Below the pieces are notes generated by a model, which saw nothing but the letters and a program-made list of their open reading frames with translations, made no database searches and was not told where the DNA came from. 64,000 nt of DNA. It comes from Maritalea mobilis (GTDB lineage: Bacteria > Pseudomonadota > Alphaproteobacteria > Rhodobacterales > Rhodobacteraceae). The stretch lies in NCBI RefSeq assembly GCF_019800885.1, contig NZ_JAHVKE010000001.1, forward strand, positions 1,426,001 through 1,490,000, read 5' to 3'. The number at the start of each line of letters is the position of its first letter. Position 1 is the first letter of the stretch. Of the stretch, positions 25,863-34,699 are shown one piece after another. Both the position numbers and the translations under genes were made by a program.

Positions 25863-26555
25863 CTATAGCTCGACCGTTTCGCCCACTTCGGGCGCCACGA
25901 CGTTGCGGCCCGGCAGGGCCGCGACCAGCGCCTCGGCGTCCTGCGCCAGAAGCGGGAAGGTCTTGTAATGGACGGGGATCACCGTCTTCAGATCGAAGAG
26001 TTTCGAGGCGGCATAGGCCGCACGCTCCATATCCATGGTGAAATGCCCGCCGGCGCAGAGAATGCCGATTTCGGGCGCGTGCAGATCCTGAAGCACCTTC
26101 ATGTCTGCCATCACGTCCGTATCGCCCGAGACGTAGACTGTCCGTCCCTCGCCACGGATCATGTAGCCGGCCTCACCCCCGGTATACATCGGGCCGTTCG
26201 GCGTCGCGATGGAAGAGGAATGCGTCGCGTTCACCATGGTCACGGCGACGTCGCCGATCATCACCGTACCGCCCTTGTTGAACCCGGTGACCTCGATGCC
26301 CTCGGTCTCGCCCCAATGGCTCATCAATTCGTAGATGCCGTAGACCGGCACCCCAAGCTCCTTTGACAGCGCAACGGCATCGGTGGTGTGGTCGCCATGG
26401 CCATGGGTGATCAGGATGGCTGTAGCACCCGCCAGCATGGCGGCGCGCTTGTCGGCGGGCCACATCGGATTGCCGGTTTCCCAAGGATCGATCAAGAGAA
26501 CCTGATCGCCGATCTCCAGGCGGATGCTGGCATGTCCGAGCCAAGTGTATTTCAT
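25863..26555 (-). CDS. UPF0173-like metal-dependent hydrolase (metallo-beta-lactamase fold)
   Basis: 230 residues of the YtkL/UPF0173 type, a zinc hydrolase with the metallo-beta-lactamase fold. The metal-binding THGHGDH motif is near residues 50-56, followed by a conserved VNATHSSS, SGDTDVM and, at the C-terminus, IPVHYKTFP. Substrate unknown. ATG at 26555. Convergent with the GNAT gene across the double palindrome. Confidence 0.9.
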   Translation of the reverse strand: MKYTWLGHASIRLEIGDQVLLIDPWETGNPMWPADKRAAMLAGATAILITHGHGDHTTDAVALSKELGVPVYGIYELMSHWGETEGIEVTGFNKGGTVMIGDVAVTMVNATHSSSIATPNGPMYTGGEAGYMIRGEGRTVYVSGDTDVMADMKVLQDLHAPEIGILCAGGHFTMDMERAAYAASKLFDLKTVIPVHYKTFPLLAQDAEALVAALPGRNVVAPEVGETVEL

Positions 26556-26636
26556 GGTTACCCCCTGAACGTTGGATTGAATGCGCCTAGGGGGAGAGTG
26601 TCGCGCGCGCGCAGGCAGGTAAAGCCCCGGACCGCC

Positions 26637-26876
26637 TTATTCGGCCGGAAAGGCGTCGACCCGCTGGGCGGCGGCGTCCTGGTCGAGGACGCGGTTGCGC
26701 AGCGCGATTGCAAAAAGCGCCGACCACGCGCCCGCCAGGATCACGGCGACGGCCAGCGTGCTGGGAAAATCCAATCCCCGCATCATCAGAGGCGGGATGA
26801 TCAGGATACAGGAGGTGAAAGACCCGATCATACCGGGAAACACGATACACAGGAAATTCTTTACAAAACGTTCCAT
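26637..26876 (-). CDS. Small two-helix membrane protein
   Basis: 79 residues from the ATG at 26876, which follows GGGGGA; the frame extends far upstream but overlaps gatC there. Two transmembrane helices at about 10-30 (IVFPGMIGSFTSCILIIPPL) and 37-58 (STLAVAVILAGAWSALFAIALR), and an acidic tail ending AFPAE. No domain recognised. The upstream gap to gatC (26877-27098, 222 bases) has no gene; it contains a GGCCCCGCCGGGGCC hairpin near 27060. Confidence 0.6.
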   Translation of the reverse strand: MERFVKNFLCIVFPGMIGSFTSCILIIPPLMMRGLDFPSTLAVAVILAGAWSALFAIALRNRVLDQDAAAQRVDAFPAE

Positions 26877-27098
26877 GGGAGTGTCCCCCTTGAATGCCGA
26901 TTTCCGCTTTTTTTCCGCGTTCGACCGATGGTTGGCCTGAAAACCTGTCCGGAATGAGGCAAGCTGAAGGAATTCGCGCCCAATTCGTTGCACCACCACC
27001 GGAGCCGACTGGTGCTTGCAGCGCCCCGGAGGCCTCGCTAAACCCGCCGTGACGCGAAAGGCCCCGCCGGGGCCTGTCCGAGTGACGGAGACCGCCCG

Positions 27099-27386
27099 AT
27101 GTCCATCGACACCGCAACCGCCGCCAAGGTGGCGAAACTCGCCCGCATCAAGGTCGAGGAAGAGGACCTGCCCGCGCTGGCACAGGAGTTCAATGCGATC
27201 CTCGGCTTCATCGAGCAGCTGAACGAGCTGAACGTGGATGATGTAGAGCCGATGACCAGCGTCGAGCCGATGCGCCTCAAGCGCCGCGAGGATGTGGTGA
27301 CTGACGGCAACCAGCCCGAAAAGGTGCTGGCAAACGCGCCCGACGCGCGCGAAGGCTTTTTCGCCGTGCCCAAGGTGGTGGAGTGA
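27099..27386 (+). CDS. gatC: Aspartyl/glutamyl-tRNA amidotransferase subunit C
   Basis: 95-residue small subunit of the GatCAB amidotransferase, which makes Gln-tRNA(Gln) or Asn-tRNA(Asn) from mischarged tRNA. It has the family signatures [30 protein letters not shown] and the C-terminal [18 protein letters not shown]. Its TGA overlaps the upstream part of the gatA reading frame, and gatA starts 5 bases later. gatB is not in the window. Confidence 0.96.
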   Translation: MSIDTATAAKVAKLARIKVEEEDLPALAQEFNAILGFIEQLNELNVDDVEPMTSVEPMRLKRREDVVTDGNQPEKVLANAPDAREGFFAVPKVVE

Positions 27387-27391
27387 TCGCC

Positions 27392-28876
27392 ATGTCCGAC
27401 TTGACAAAACTGACCATTGCCGAGGCCCGTGACGCGCTGCGCAAAGGCGATACGACCAGCGTCGAGCTGACCGAGGCTTGCCTGACGGCCATCGAGGGGG
27501 CCGATGCGCTCGGCGCTTTCGTCCACAAGACGCCCGAGATCGCGATGGACCGCGCGAAGGCTGCCGATGAGCGGATCAAGGCCGGCGATGCGCCCGCCAT
27601 GTGCGGCATCCCCGTCGGCATCAAGGACCTGTTCTGCACCGAGGGCGTGGACAGCCAGGCCGCCTCGAAAATCCTTGAAGGGTTCAAGCCGAAATATGAA
27701 TCCACCGTGTCGGGCCAGTTGAAGGACGCGGGCGCGGTCATGCTGGGCAAGCTGAACATGGACGAATTCGCCATGGGCAGTTCCAACGAGACCAGCGTGT
27801 ACGGAAACGCCGTGAACCCGTGGCGCGCCGAAGGGTCGGCCGAAGCGCTGACGCCCGGTGGCTCGTCCGGTGGCTCGGCCAGCGCGGTTGCCGCCGACCT
27901 CTGCCTTGCCGCGACGGGCACGGACACCGGCGGCTCCATCCGTCAGCCCGCCGCCTTTACCGGGATCGTCGGCCTGAAGCCGACCTATGGCCGCTGCTCG
28001 CGCTGGGGCATCGTGGCCTTTGCCTCGTCGCTCGATCAGGCGGGGCCGATGACCAAGACGGTGCGCGACGCCGCCATCATGGGCCAGGCGATGATGGGCC
28101 ATGACCCCAAGGACTCGACCAGCGCCGACCGGGCCGTGCCCGATTTCGAGGCGATGCTGACTGGCGATATCCGCGGCAAGGTGATCGGCATTCCGACCGA
28201 ATACCGGATGGACGGCATGCCCGCCGAGATCGAGGCGCTTTGGGAAAAGGGCGCCGAGATGCTGCAGGACGCCGGGGCCGAGCTGCGCCAGATCAGCCTG
28301 CCACACACGAAATACGCCCTGCCCGCCTATTACGTGATCGCCCCCGCCGAAGCCTCGTCCAACCTGGCGCGGTATGATGGCGTACGCTTTGGCTATCGCG
28401 CCAAGCTCGACCAGGGCGACGGCATCACCGAGATGTACGAGAAGACCCGGGCCGAGGGCTTCGGCGCCGAGGTGAAGCGCCGCGTGATGGTCGGGACCTA
28501 CGTGCTGTCCGCCGGGTTCTACGACGCCTATTACAACCGCGCCCGTAAGGTCCGCGCGCTAATCAAGCGCGATTTCGACATGGTCTTTGCCGAAGGTGTC
28601 GATGCGATCCTGACGCCCGCCACCCCGTCCGCGGCATTCGAGCTGGGGCAAAGCTTCGACGATCCGGTTCAGATGTATCTCAACGACGTCTTTACCGTGA
28701 CGGTGAACCTTGCCGGTCTGCCCGGCATCTCGGTGCCCGCCGGGCTCGATGCCAAGGGCCTTCCGCTTGGCCTCCAGTTGATCGGGCGTCCTTGGGAAGA
28801 GGGTGATCTGCTCAACACGGCCTACGCGCTGGAGAACGCCGCGGGCTTTGTGGCGAAGCCCGGGAAATGGTGGTAA
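27392..28876 (+). CDS. gatA: Aspartyl/glutamyl-tRNA amidotransferase subunit A
   Basis: Glutaminase/amidase subunit of GatCAB, 494 residues. The amidase triad is complete: Lys78 (GIKDLF), cis-Ser158 (GGSSGG) and nucleophile Ser182 (TGGSIRQP); ASN- and [18 protein letters not shown] motifs also fit. The ATG at 27392 is preferred over the GTG at 27383 because it matches the family start and lies just after the gatC stop. It is one transcription unit with gatC. Confidence 0.97.
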   Translation: MSDLTKLTIAEARDALRKGDTTSVELTEACLTAIEGADALGAFVHKTPEIAMDRAKAADERIKAGDAPAMCGIPVGIKDLFCTEGVDSQAASKILEGFKPKYESTVSGQLKDAGAVMLGKLNMDEFAMGSSNETSVYGNAVNPWRAEGSAEALTPGGSSGGSASAVAADLCLAATGTDTGGSIRQPAAFTGIVGLKPTYGRCSRWGIVAFASSLDQAGPMTKTVRDAAIMGQAMMGHDPKDSTSADRAVPDFEAMLTGDIRGKVIGIPTEYRMDGMPAEIEALWEKGAEMLQDAGAELRQISLPHTKYALPAYYVIAPAEASSNLARYDGVRFGYRAKLDQGDGITEMYEKTRAEGFGAEVKRRVMVGTYVLSAGFYDAYYNRARKVRALIKRDFDMVFAEGVDAILTPATPSAAFELGQSFDDPVQMYLNDVFTVTVNLAGLPGISVPAGLDAKGLPLGLQLIGRPWEEGDLLNTAYALENAAGFVAKPGKWW

Positions 28877-28910
28877 ATTCGGCTCAACGTTCCTCCGACG
28901 AGGCCGAGCA

Positions 28911-29399
28911 ATGATAAAACAAAGTGTAATCGTGGCTGCGCTGGTGGCCCTGTCTGCCTGCGTGAGCGTTCCCAACGACATGCCCGAAACCACCGAGGCT
29001 CGTGCTCAGGCCGCGTTCGAGGCGCGCCGCGCGCAATTGCAAGGCACGCCCGCATCGGTCCCGCCCACCGCTCCGGCCCCGACGGATGATATCGCCGCCA
29101 CGGCCGCCGCCGCGATTGCCGAGGCGGAGGCGGAAACGGGTGGCACGCCCCCGGCCACGCCGGACACACCCGCGGCCCCAGCCCCTGCCGGTGTCGCAGC
29201 CCCGGCCGGTCGCGGCCTGCCCGCCCTGCCGGGCAGCAGCACGCCGCCGGATGACAGCGCGCCGGGTTGTGCCCAGTTTGCCACCGCCGGTGCCGCGCAG
29301 AACTGGTTCATCGCCAATGGCGGGCCGAGCATCGACCCCGACAACCTCGACCCCGATGGCGACGGGTTCGTCTGCGGCTGGCGCCCGACGAACGGCTGA
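28911..29399 (+). CDS. Lipoprotein with Excalibur-like calcium-binding domain
   Basis: 162 residues. Lipobox LSAC (14-17), then a Pro/Ala/Thr-rich linker (about 45-115) and a C-terminal Excalibur-like domain with CAQFATAGAAQNWF and DPDNLDPDGDGFVCGW. The acidic DPDGDGFVC loop is the putative calcium site, between two Cys residues. The linker suggests an outer-envelope anchor with a tethered domain. It is 34 bases downstream of gatA and 6 bases upstream of the amidase gene, so probably one unit with the latter. Confidence 0.85.
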   Translation: MIKQSVIVAALVALSACVSVPNDMPETTEARAQAAFEARRAQLQGTPASVPPTAPAPTDDIAATAAAAIAEAEAETGGTPPATPDTPAAPAPAGVAAPAGRGLPALPGSSTPPDDSAPGCAQFATAGAAQNWFIANGGPSIDPDNLDPDGDGFVCGWRPTNG

Positions 29400-29405
29400 G
29401 GCGAC

Positions 29406-30056
29406 GTGCGCTCTCCCAATCACGGGCCAAGGCGTGACGGGCTGCGTCCCGAGCTGGTCGTGCTGCATTACACCGCGATGACGGAGTGCACCGCGGCGGA
29501 AAAGGCCCTGTGCGACCCCGCGCGCGAGGTGTCTGCGCATTACCTCGTGTCGCGGACGGGCGAGGTCATTCAACTGGTCGATGAAGAGGCGCGCGCCTGG
29601 CACGCGGGCGCAGGCAACTGGCGCGGCGCGGGCGACGTCAATTCCCGCTCTATCGGGATCGAGTTGGACAATGACGGGGGTTCGCCGTTCGCCGCCCCCT
29701 TGATGGATGCGCTTGAGGGCCTGCTTCGCGGCATCCTGGAGCGCTGGAGCATCCCGCCCGCAGGCGTCATCGCCCATTCCGACATGGCGCCCGAGCGGAA
29801 ATCCGACCCGGGCCCACGCTTCGACTGGCAGCGCCTTGCCCGGCAAGGGCTTGCCATCTGGCCCGATCCGGCCCCGCTCGGCACCGTCGATTCCGACCGC
29901 TTTCGCGCCGATGCGCTGGCCTTCGGCTACCCGGATGTCTCGGACGATCTGCTGCTCCGCGCGCTGCGCCTGCGCTTTCGGCCCTCGGTCAGCGGACCGC
30001 TCGATGCCGCCGATTGCGCCATCGCGGCCGAGCTTGCCGCCCGATATGGACGTTGA
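29406..30056 (+). CDS. N-acetylmuramoyl-L-alanine amidase (AmpD-like)
   Basis: 216 residues of the amidase_2 (AmpD) family, cleaving the bond between N-acetylmuramic acid and L-alanine in muropeptides. Zinc ligands fit LVVLHYTAM (His21), HSDMAPERKSDPG (His and Asp), and the substrate loop SRTGEVIQLVDEEARAWHAG is typical. No signal peptide is visible, so it likely acts in the cytoplasm on recycled muropeptides. The start is a GTG at 29406, 6 bases after the preceding stop. Confidence 0.88.
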   Translation: MRSPNHGPRRDGLRPELVVLHYTAMTECTAAEKALCDPAREVSAHYLVSRTGEVIQLVDEEARAWHAGAGNWRGAGDVNSRSIGIELDNDGGSPFAAPLMDALEGLLRGILERWSIPPAGVIAHSDMAPERKSDPGPRFDWQRLARQGLAIWPDPAPLGTVDSDRFRADALAFGYPDVSDDLLLRALRLRFRPSVSGPLDAADCAIAAELAARYGR

Positions 30057-30087
30057 CCGCGACCGCCCGCGCCCATAGATGACCCAA

Positions 30088-30451
30088 GCGCGGAGGGCCG
30101 GATGGCCGCGGGGTGGCAACACCGCGAGGAAAGTCCGGACTCCCTGAAGCAACGGTGCCGGGTAATGCCCGGGCGGAGCAATCCGACGGAAAGCGCCACA
30201 GAAATGAAACTACCCCGGTCCGCCGGGGAAAAGGTGAAACGGTGGGGTAAGAGCCCACCGCGCGCTTGGCAACAAGGGCGGCACGGCAAGCCCCACCGGG
30301 AGCAATGCCGAATAGGGATCGCATCACGGGGCGCTTCACCCCCGCGATCCGGGTTGGCAGCTAGAGCACACCGGCAACGGTGCGCCTAGAGGAATGGCCA
30401 TCCAGAGGGGGCAACCCCTTGGACAGAATCCGGCTTACAGGCCCTCCGCGC
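30088..30451 (+). ncRNA. rnpB: RNase P RNA (class A)
   Basis: Catalytic RNA of RNase P, about 364 nt. The P1 helix pairs GCGCGGAGGGC (30088-30098) with GCCCTCCGCGC (30441-30451). The universally conserved segments are present in order: GAGGAAAGTCCGGAC at 30126, ACAGAAATG-type region, AGAGGAATGGCCATC and, close to the 3' end, ACAGAATCCGGCTTACAGGCC. Ends are taken from the P1 pairing and are approximate by a few bases. The gene is followed by the first glycosyltransferase gene. Confidence 0.97.
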
Positions 30452-30552
30452 GTATTTCCTACTTTTGATCCGGCATGCCGGTGGATTCGCCCCCTTGGCC
30501 CGTGATATGCCGTGCGCAAAGCAAAATAGCCCGCCGAGGGGCAGCTCAAATC

Positions 30553-32361
30553 GTGCAGCACCTGAAACCCACCTCCAAGCATGGCACCGTGATGGCGGTG
30601 TCGATGATGAAGGACGAGGCGCCCTTCCTGCTGGAATGGTTCGCCCATCACCTTGCTGTCGGCTTCACCGATATCCTCGTCTACACGAATGACTGTTCCG
30701 ACGGCACGGTCGAAATGCTGCAACGGCTTGAGGAACTGGGGCTCGGCTATCACCGTCCCAACAATATTCCCGAGGGGCAGAAACCGCAGCCCTCCGCGCT
30801 GAACCATGCGCAGGCCGAACCGCTGGTGCGGGACGCCGACTGGGTGCTGGTCTTCGATGCCGACGAGTTCCTGGCGATCAACCACCCCTCCGGCACGCTG
30901 GAAGGGATGTTGGACGATGCCGTGGCCCTTGGGGCGAACGGGATCGTGATAACGTGGCGCATCTTCGGCTCGGGCGGCGTGGTCGACTGGTCGCGCGCGC
31001 CGGTGACCGAGCAATATACCCGCGCCGCGCCGCCGCTCTGGAACAAGGGCTGGGGGGTCAAGACGCTCTTCAAGTTCGACCACCAGTACTGGAAGCTCGG
31101 CATCCATCGGCCCTCGATCAAGAACAAGTGGCTGGAGACGGAGTTTCCCGACAGCGTGAAATGGCTCAACGGGTCAGGCCAGCCGATGGAGGACTATTTC
31201 AAGTTCCGCGGCTGGCGCTCGATCCGGCGCACGATCGGCTATGACTGGGCGCAGATGAACCACTACGCCGTGAAGTCGGTCGACAGCTACGCCGTGCGCA
31301 AGTTCCGCGGCAACGTGAACAACAAGAAAGACAAGTACAACGCCGATTACTGGTCGCTTCAGGACCGCAACGAGGTCGAGGATACCGCCATCCTGCGTCA
31401 CGCCGCACGCCGGGCCGAGATCGTCGCGGAATTGCTGAAAGACCCCGTCCTGAACGAGTTGCACCATGCCGCGCTGGAGCGGGTGGAGAAGCGCCTCGAC
31501 GATTACCGCCAGACCGAGGCCTACCAGCAGTTGCGCGATAGCCTGATCGAGGCGGGCAAGGTGCCGATCACGCAGGTCGAGGCCAAGCCGCCCCAGGCCC
31601 GCGACCCCGCCAAGATCGCCGCGCTGATGAGCCGGGTCGAGAAGAAGGCGGCCAACCAACCCAAGGAAGAACGCCGAAACGAAACCGTGGCGGGTTGGGC
31701 CGCGCCCGATGGCGACCCGTACATGGAAGGCACGATCGACATCTCGGGCGACATCGCCGTGGAATGGGTCGCCAACCATGACATCGAACTGCCCGCCGAC
31801 CCCCGCATCTTTGCGCCTGAAACGCTCAGCGCGATCCTGATCGGCCGGTTCGAGCGCCGCCACGCGCGCAACATCGCGGGCTATCTGGACGGGTGCGCAC
31901 GCGTGCTGGAAATCGGCACCGGGGTGGGCTTCATTCCCATGCGCGTGATCTCGATCAGCCAGGGCTTGGTCTACATGGGTCAGGACAGCCGCGCGCCATT
32001 GATCGAGATGGCCAAGCGGATCGCCGCACGCAACGGGATCGAGGACACGTCACGCCTGAAGCTATCGGACGGCCCGCTGCGCCTACCGAACGACGGCGCG
32101 TCCGAGGCCGGGGGCCTTGCCGCCTACCTGAATGATTTCCGCCCCGACGCCCTGCGCATCGCGCGGCCTGCCGACGTGCCACCCGACCTGCTGGGCAATC
32201 TCGACCTGAAGACGGTCAGGCGCATCCTCATCCCCTTCGTCTCGGACGAGCAGGCCGAAGCCTTCCGCGCGGAATACACGCCGGTGCTCGAACGCGCGGG
32301 GTTCGTCGAGGACGCGGATCGCGCCGGGTCCGGCAGCCTGCAATTCGACCGCCGACCGTGA
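30553..32361 (+). CDS. Glycosyltransferase family 2 protein fused to a methyltransferase-like domain
   Basis: About 602 residues from the GTG at 30553 (an ATG at 30592 is also possible; the open frame begins at 30475 without a ribosome site). The N-terminal 250 residues are a GT2-like domain of the Glyco_tranf_2_4 type: MMKDEAPFLLEWFAHH, FTDILVYTNDCSDGT, FDADEFLAI (DxD). Lys-rich linker follows (about 340-410), and then a domain with VLEIGTGVGFIPMRV, a SAM-binding-like motif, and a DxxS segment. Both the GT half and the gene at 41000 share GKxGWGVKTLF, LNGSGQP, RGNVN and KDKYNADY blocks, so they are paralogues. Cytoplasmic, glycan-modifying by inference. Confidence 0.8.
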   Translation: MQHLKPTSKHGTVMAVSMMKDEAPFLLEWFAHHLAVGFTDILVYTNDCSDGTVEMLQRLEELGLGYHRPNNIPEGQKPQPSALNHAQAEPLVRDADWVLVFDADEFLAINHPSGTLEGMLDDAVALGANGIVITWRIFGSGGVVDWSRAPVTEQYTRAAPPLWNKGWGVKTLFKFDHQYWKLGIHRPSIKNKWLETEFPDSVKWLNGSGQPMEDYFKFRGWRSIRRTIGYDWAQMNHYAVKSVDSYAVRKFRGNVNNKKDKYNADYWSLQDRNEVEDTAILRHAARRAEIVAELLKDPVLNELHHAALERVEKRLDDYRQTEAYQQLRDSLIEAGKVPITQVEAKPPQARDPAKIAALMSRVEKKAANQPKEERRNETVAGWAAPDGDPYMEGTIDISGDIAVEWVANHDIELPADPRIFAPETLSAILIGRFERRHARNIAGYLDGCARVLEIGTGVGFIPMRVISISQGLVYMGQDSRAPLIEMAKRIAARNGIEDTSRLKLSDGPLRLPNDGASEAGGLAAYLNDFRPDALRIARPADVPPDLLGNLDLKTVRRILIPFVSDEQAEAFRAEYTPVLERAGFVEDADRAGSGSLQFDRRP

Positions 32362-32429
32362 CAGGCCGGGGGCTTGGCGGCAAAACGGGGCGGGTCTAGT
32401 GTCGCGCCATAACACGACGGGAGAGGCCG

Positions 32430-33908
32430 GTGAGCGATACCCCTACGAATGACGAGTTGCAGCCCCCCAGCCATGGTGTCGTGGTCCATGCTCCCAATGG
32501 CGACGTGATCCGATACGATCCGTCCGGCCTGATCCTGCGCCTGTCCGACAAGGTCATCGAAGATATCGCGCTGCGCCTCGGGCACCGGCCCGTTTCACCC
32601 GGCGCGGCCCAACCCGATCAAGCGGATGCCGCTACAGAGGTGGATGCCGAGGCCGCGCTGGCGGGCGTCGACGCGTGGGATATCCGGCAAGAGGGGCCGT
32701 GGCTGCGCTTTTCCGCCCGGATGCCGGGCGAACAAGGCGTACGCGGTTTCCGCAAACCCGTTTCCGGCGGCGATATCCTCGCCGACAGTCCCGGTGCGGT
32801 CCTCGGCTTTCTCGGGCTGGGTGGCCCACGCGCGGCCCTTGCCACTCTGCGCCCCCCGGCCTTTCCGCCGCATATCGTGGCGCCCGCGGACGATATCGGC
32901 GCGGTCGGGCATGCTGGCATCGAGACCGCGCAGAAAACCGACCGGCTGGAACACCTGCGCGAGGTCACGCATGAGGCACTCGTCGCCGAAACGATGCTCT
33001 ACTGGCAGCTTGAGAAATACGAGCCGCTGCCCCTGTTCGTCACCCGCGTGGAGACCGACGGGTCAGCCACCGCCAAAGATCTCGCCAAGGGACAAGCCGC
33101 CGAGAACCTTCTGATCGCGGCCGAAAACCTGCGCGACGCCGCCCTGACCATGGGCCGCAAGCCGCGCCTTCTGGCGGTGTGCCTCGATTACGCGCTGGAG
33201 GATACCTCGCCCGACGCCACCGCCTTTCGCGACGGGATGCTGGCGCTGATGGATCGTCTGGAGACCGGCCTTTGGCAACTGGGCTACGACAAGCCCCTGT
33301 TCGTTGCGCGCTTCGAGTCCGGGTTGCCCGATGTCGCGCCCGCCGCAGCGCTCGATGGGCAATGGGAACTGAGTTGGAACCACGGCGATCACAAGCTGAT
33401 CCATTCCGCCCCCGCCTACATGTTCGCCCTCGACGCCTTCGACCGCCCGACCGAGGACGCCCGCGTCCAGATGGCCGAAATGACCGCCGCCGCCATTGCC
33501 GCTGGCCCCGACTGGCGCTGCCCCACCCTGTTCCTCGCCGAGCGTGAGGCGGGCGCACCCGAGGTGATCCGGGTCATCGCACAAGGCGCGGGCGAGTTGG
33601 TCATCGACCCCGACGACCTGCTTGGGGCTGGTGATGCGGCGGGCTTCCAGCTGACCGGCGACACCAGCGATGCGCAGATCATGAAGGTCGAGATCGCGCC
33701 GGATGATCCGCAGGCGGTCCTCGTCCATTGCGACCGTGCGCCCGAGGGCCCCGACCTGCGCCTCGCGTATGCCTGCGGGGCAGAGGCGCATGGCTGCCGC
33801 AACACCGGGGCTTTGCGCGATACGTGGTGGCTCGACAGCCGGACCGACACGCGCCTCTACCGATGGGCCCTGCCTGCGCATTTGCCGATCCAGCGGGGCC
33901 GCGCATGA
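32430..33908 (+). CDS. Hypothetical protein, distantly SGNH/sialate-O-acetylesterase-like
   Basis: 492 residues from the GTG at 32430 (ribosome site GGGAGAGG). Not recognised with confidence. No signal peptide or transmembrane helix. The middle (about 180-300) has an alpha/beta look with ETMLYWQLEKYEPLPLFVTRVETDG and LLAVCLDYALED, and the C-terminal part ends with a TGALRDTWW...YRWALPAHLP pattern that is reminiscent of the end of sialate O-acetylesterase-type proteins in related bacteria; this is a weak resemblance. Its stop overlaps the start of the next gene as ATGA. Confidence 0.6.
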   Translation: MSDTPTNDELQPPSHGVVVHAPNGDVIRYDPSGLILRLSDKVIEDIALRLGHRPVSPGAAQPDQADAATEVDAEAALAGVDAWDIRQEGPWLRFSARMPGEQGVRGFRKPVSGGDILADSPGAVLGFLGLGGPRAALATLRPPAFPPHIVAPADDIGAVGHAGIETAQKTDRLEHLREVTHEALVAETMLYWQLEKYEPLPLFVTRVETDGSATAKDLAKGQAAENLLIAAENLRDAALTMGRKPRLLAVCLDYALEDTSPDATAFRDGMLALMDRLETGLWQLGYDKPLFVARFESGLPDVAPAAALDGQWELSWNHGDHKLIHSAPAYMFALDAFDRPTEDARVQMAEMTAAAIAAGPDWRCPTLFLAEREAGAPEVIRVIAQGAGELVIDPDDLLGAGDAAGFQLTGDTSDAQIMKVEIAPDDPQAVLVHCDRAPEGPDLRLAYACGAEAHGCRNTGALRDTWWLDSRTDTRLYRWALPAHLPIQRGRA

Positions 33909-34699
33909 GCCTTTTCCTCGACACCCCCCTGCCGCCCGGGGCGCTCTGCGACGATACCGCCGGCGTCCTGGCACCCGCCTTCGCCGATACGCGCACGCTT
34001 TGGTGGCACGGGGCCGAGGCCGACATGGCCACCGACAAGACTGGCGCGGTGACCCATTGGCATCCCCGGTCGGGCGAGATCACCATGCGACCCACCAAGC
34101 CGAACGAGGGTAACGGCACGCTCGGCTTCGCTGGAGACCTGACCGGCTTGCAATGCCGCCACGGTGCGCAATCCGGCCTTTTCGCGGACCGCGCCATTCC
34201 CGGCGACGCGGCGACTGCCACCATCGCGATCCGCTGGTATGTCGCCGAGGGGGACGATGCGCGCACGCTTTTCACGCTGAACACCGCCGTCCACGCCGCC
34301 GAGGAAGGCGGGGGCAACTACCTGTTTCTCAGCGCCGACGCCTCGACCCTCACGGCCAAGGACGACGCCAACACGGTCGAAACCAGCCTGCCGCTGCCCA
34401 CGTCCGATGCGCCGCGGATGGCCATCGTCTCGCTCCATGCCGGGCGCATGGCGCTGCAGCTTCTCGGCGCGGACAGGGTCGAGGCACGGTCACCGACCCC
34501 AATCCTCACGGGCCCAGCCAGCCTGTTTCTCGGCTGCCGCAACCAGCGGCCCCGGCTTGTGAAAACGCTCGGCGGGGCACTTATCCTCGATGCATGGCTC
34601 TGGCCGGGGCGCGCGTTGCTCCATTCGGACACGGACGAGGACCGCGCGCTTCTGACCGCCTTGCATCGCTACCGTCTCTGGTCGGAGGACGCGGCATGA
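33905..34699 (+). CDS. Concanavalin/LamG-like protein
   Basis: 264 residues, beta-rich throughout. It starts MSLFLDTPLPPGALCDD and contains strands such as ATATIAIRWYVAE, TLFTLNTAVHAAEEGG, GNYLFLSA and LFLGCRNQRPRLVKTLGGALILDAWLWPG, the last two lines being typical of a jelly-roll concanavalin A-like fold used for glycan binding. No signal peptide. Start and stop both overlap the neighbouring genes as ATGA, so translation of the three genes is coupled and their products are probably needed together. Confidence 0.55.
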   Translation: MSLFLDTPLPPGALCDDTAGVLAPAFADTRTLWWHGAEADMATDKTGAVTHWHPRSGEITMRPTKPNEGNGTLGFAGDLTGLQCRHGAQSGLFADRAIPGDAATATIAIRWYVAEGDDARTLFTLNTAVHAAEEGGGNYLFLSADASTLTAKDDANTVETSLPLPTSDAPRMAIVSLHAGRMALQLLGADRVEARSPTPILTGPASLFLGCRNQRPRLVKTLGGALILDAWLWPGRALLHSDTDEDRALLTALHRYRLWSEDAA

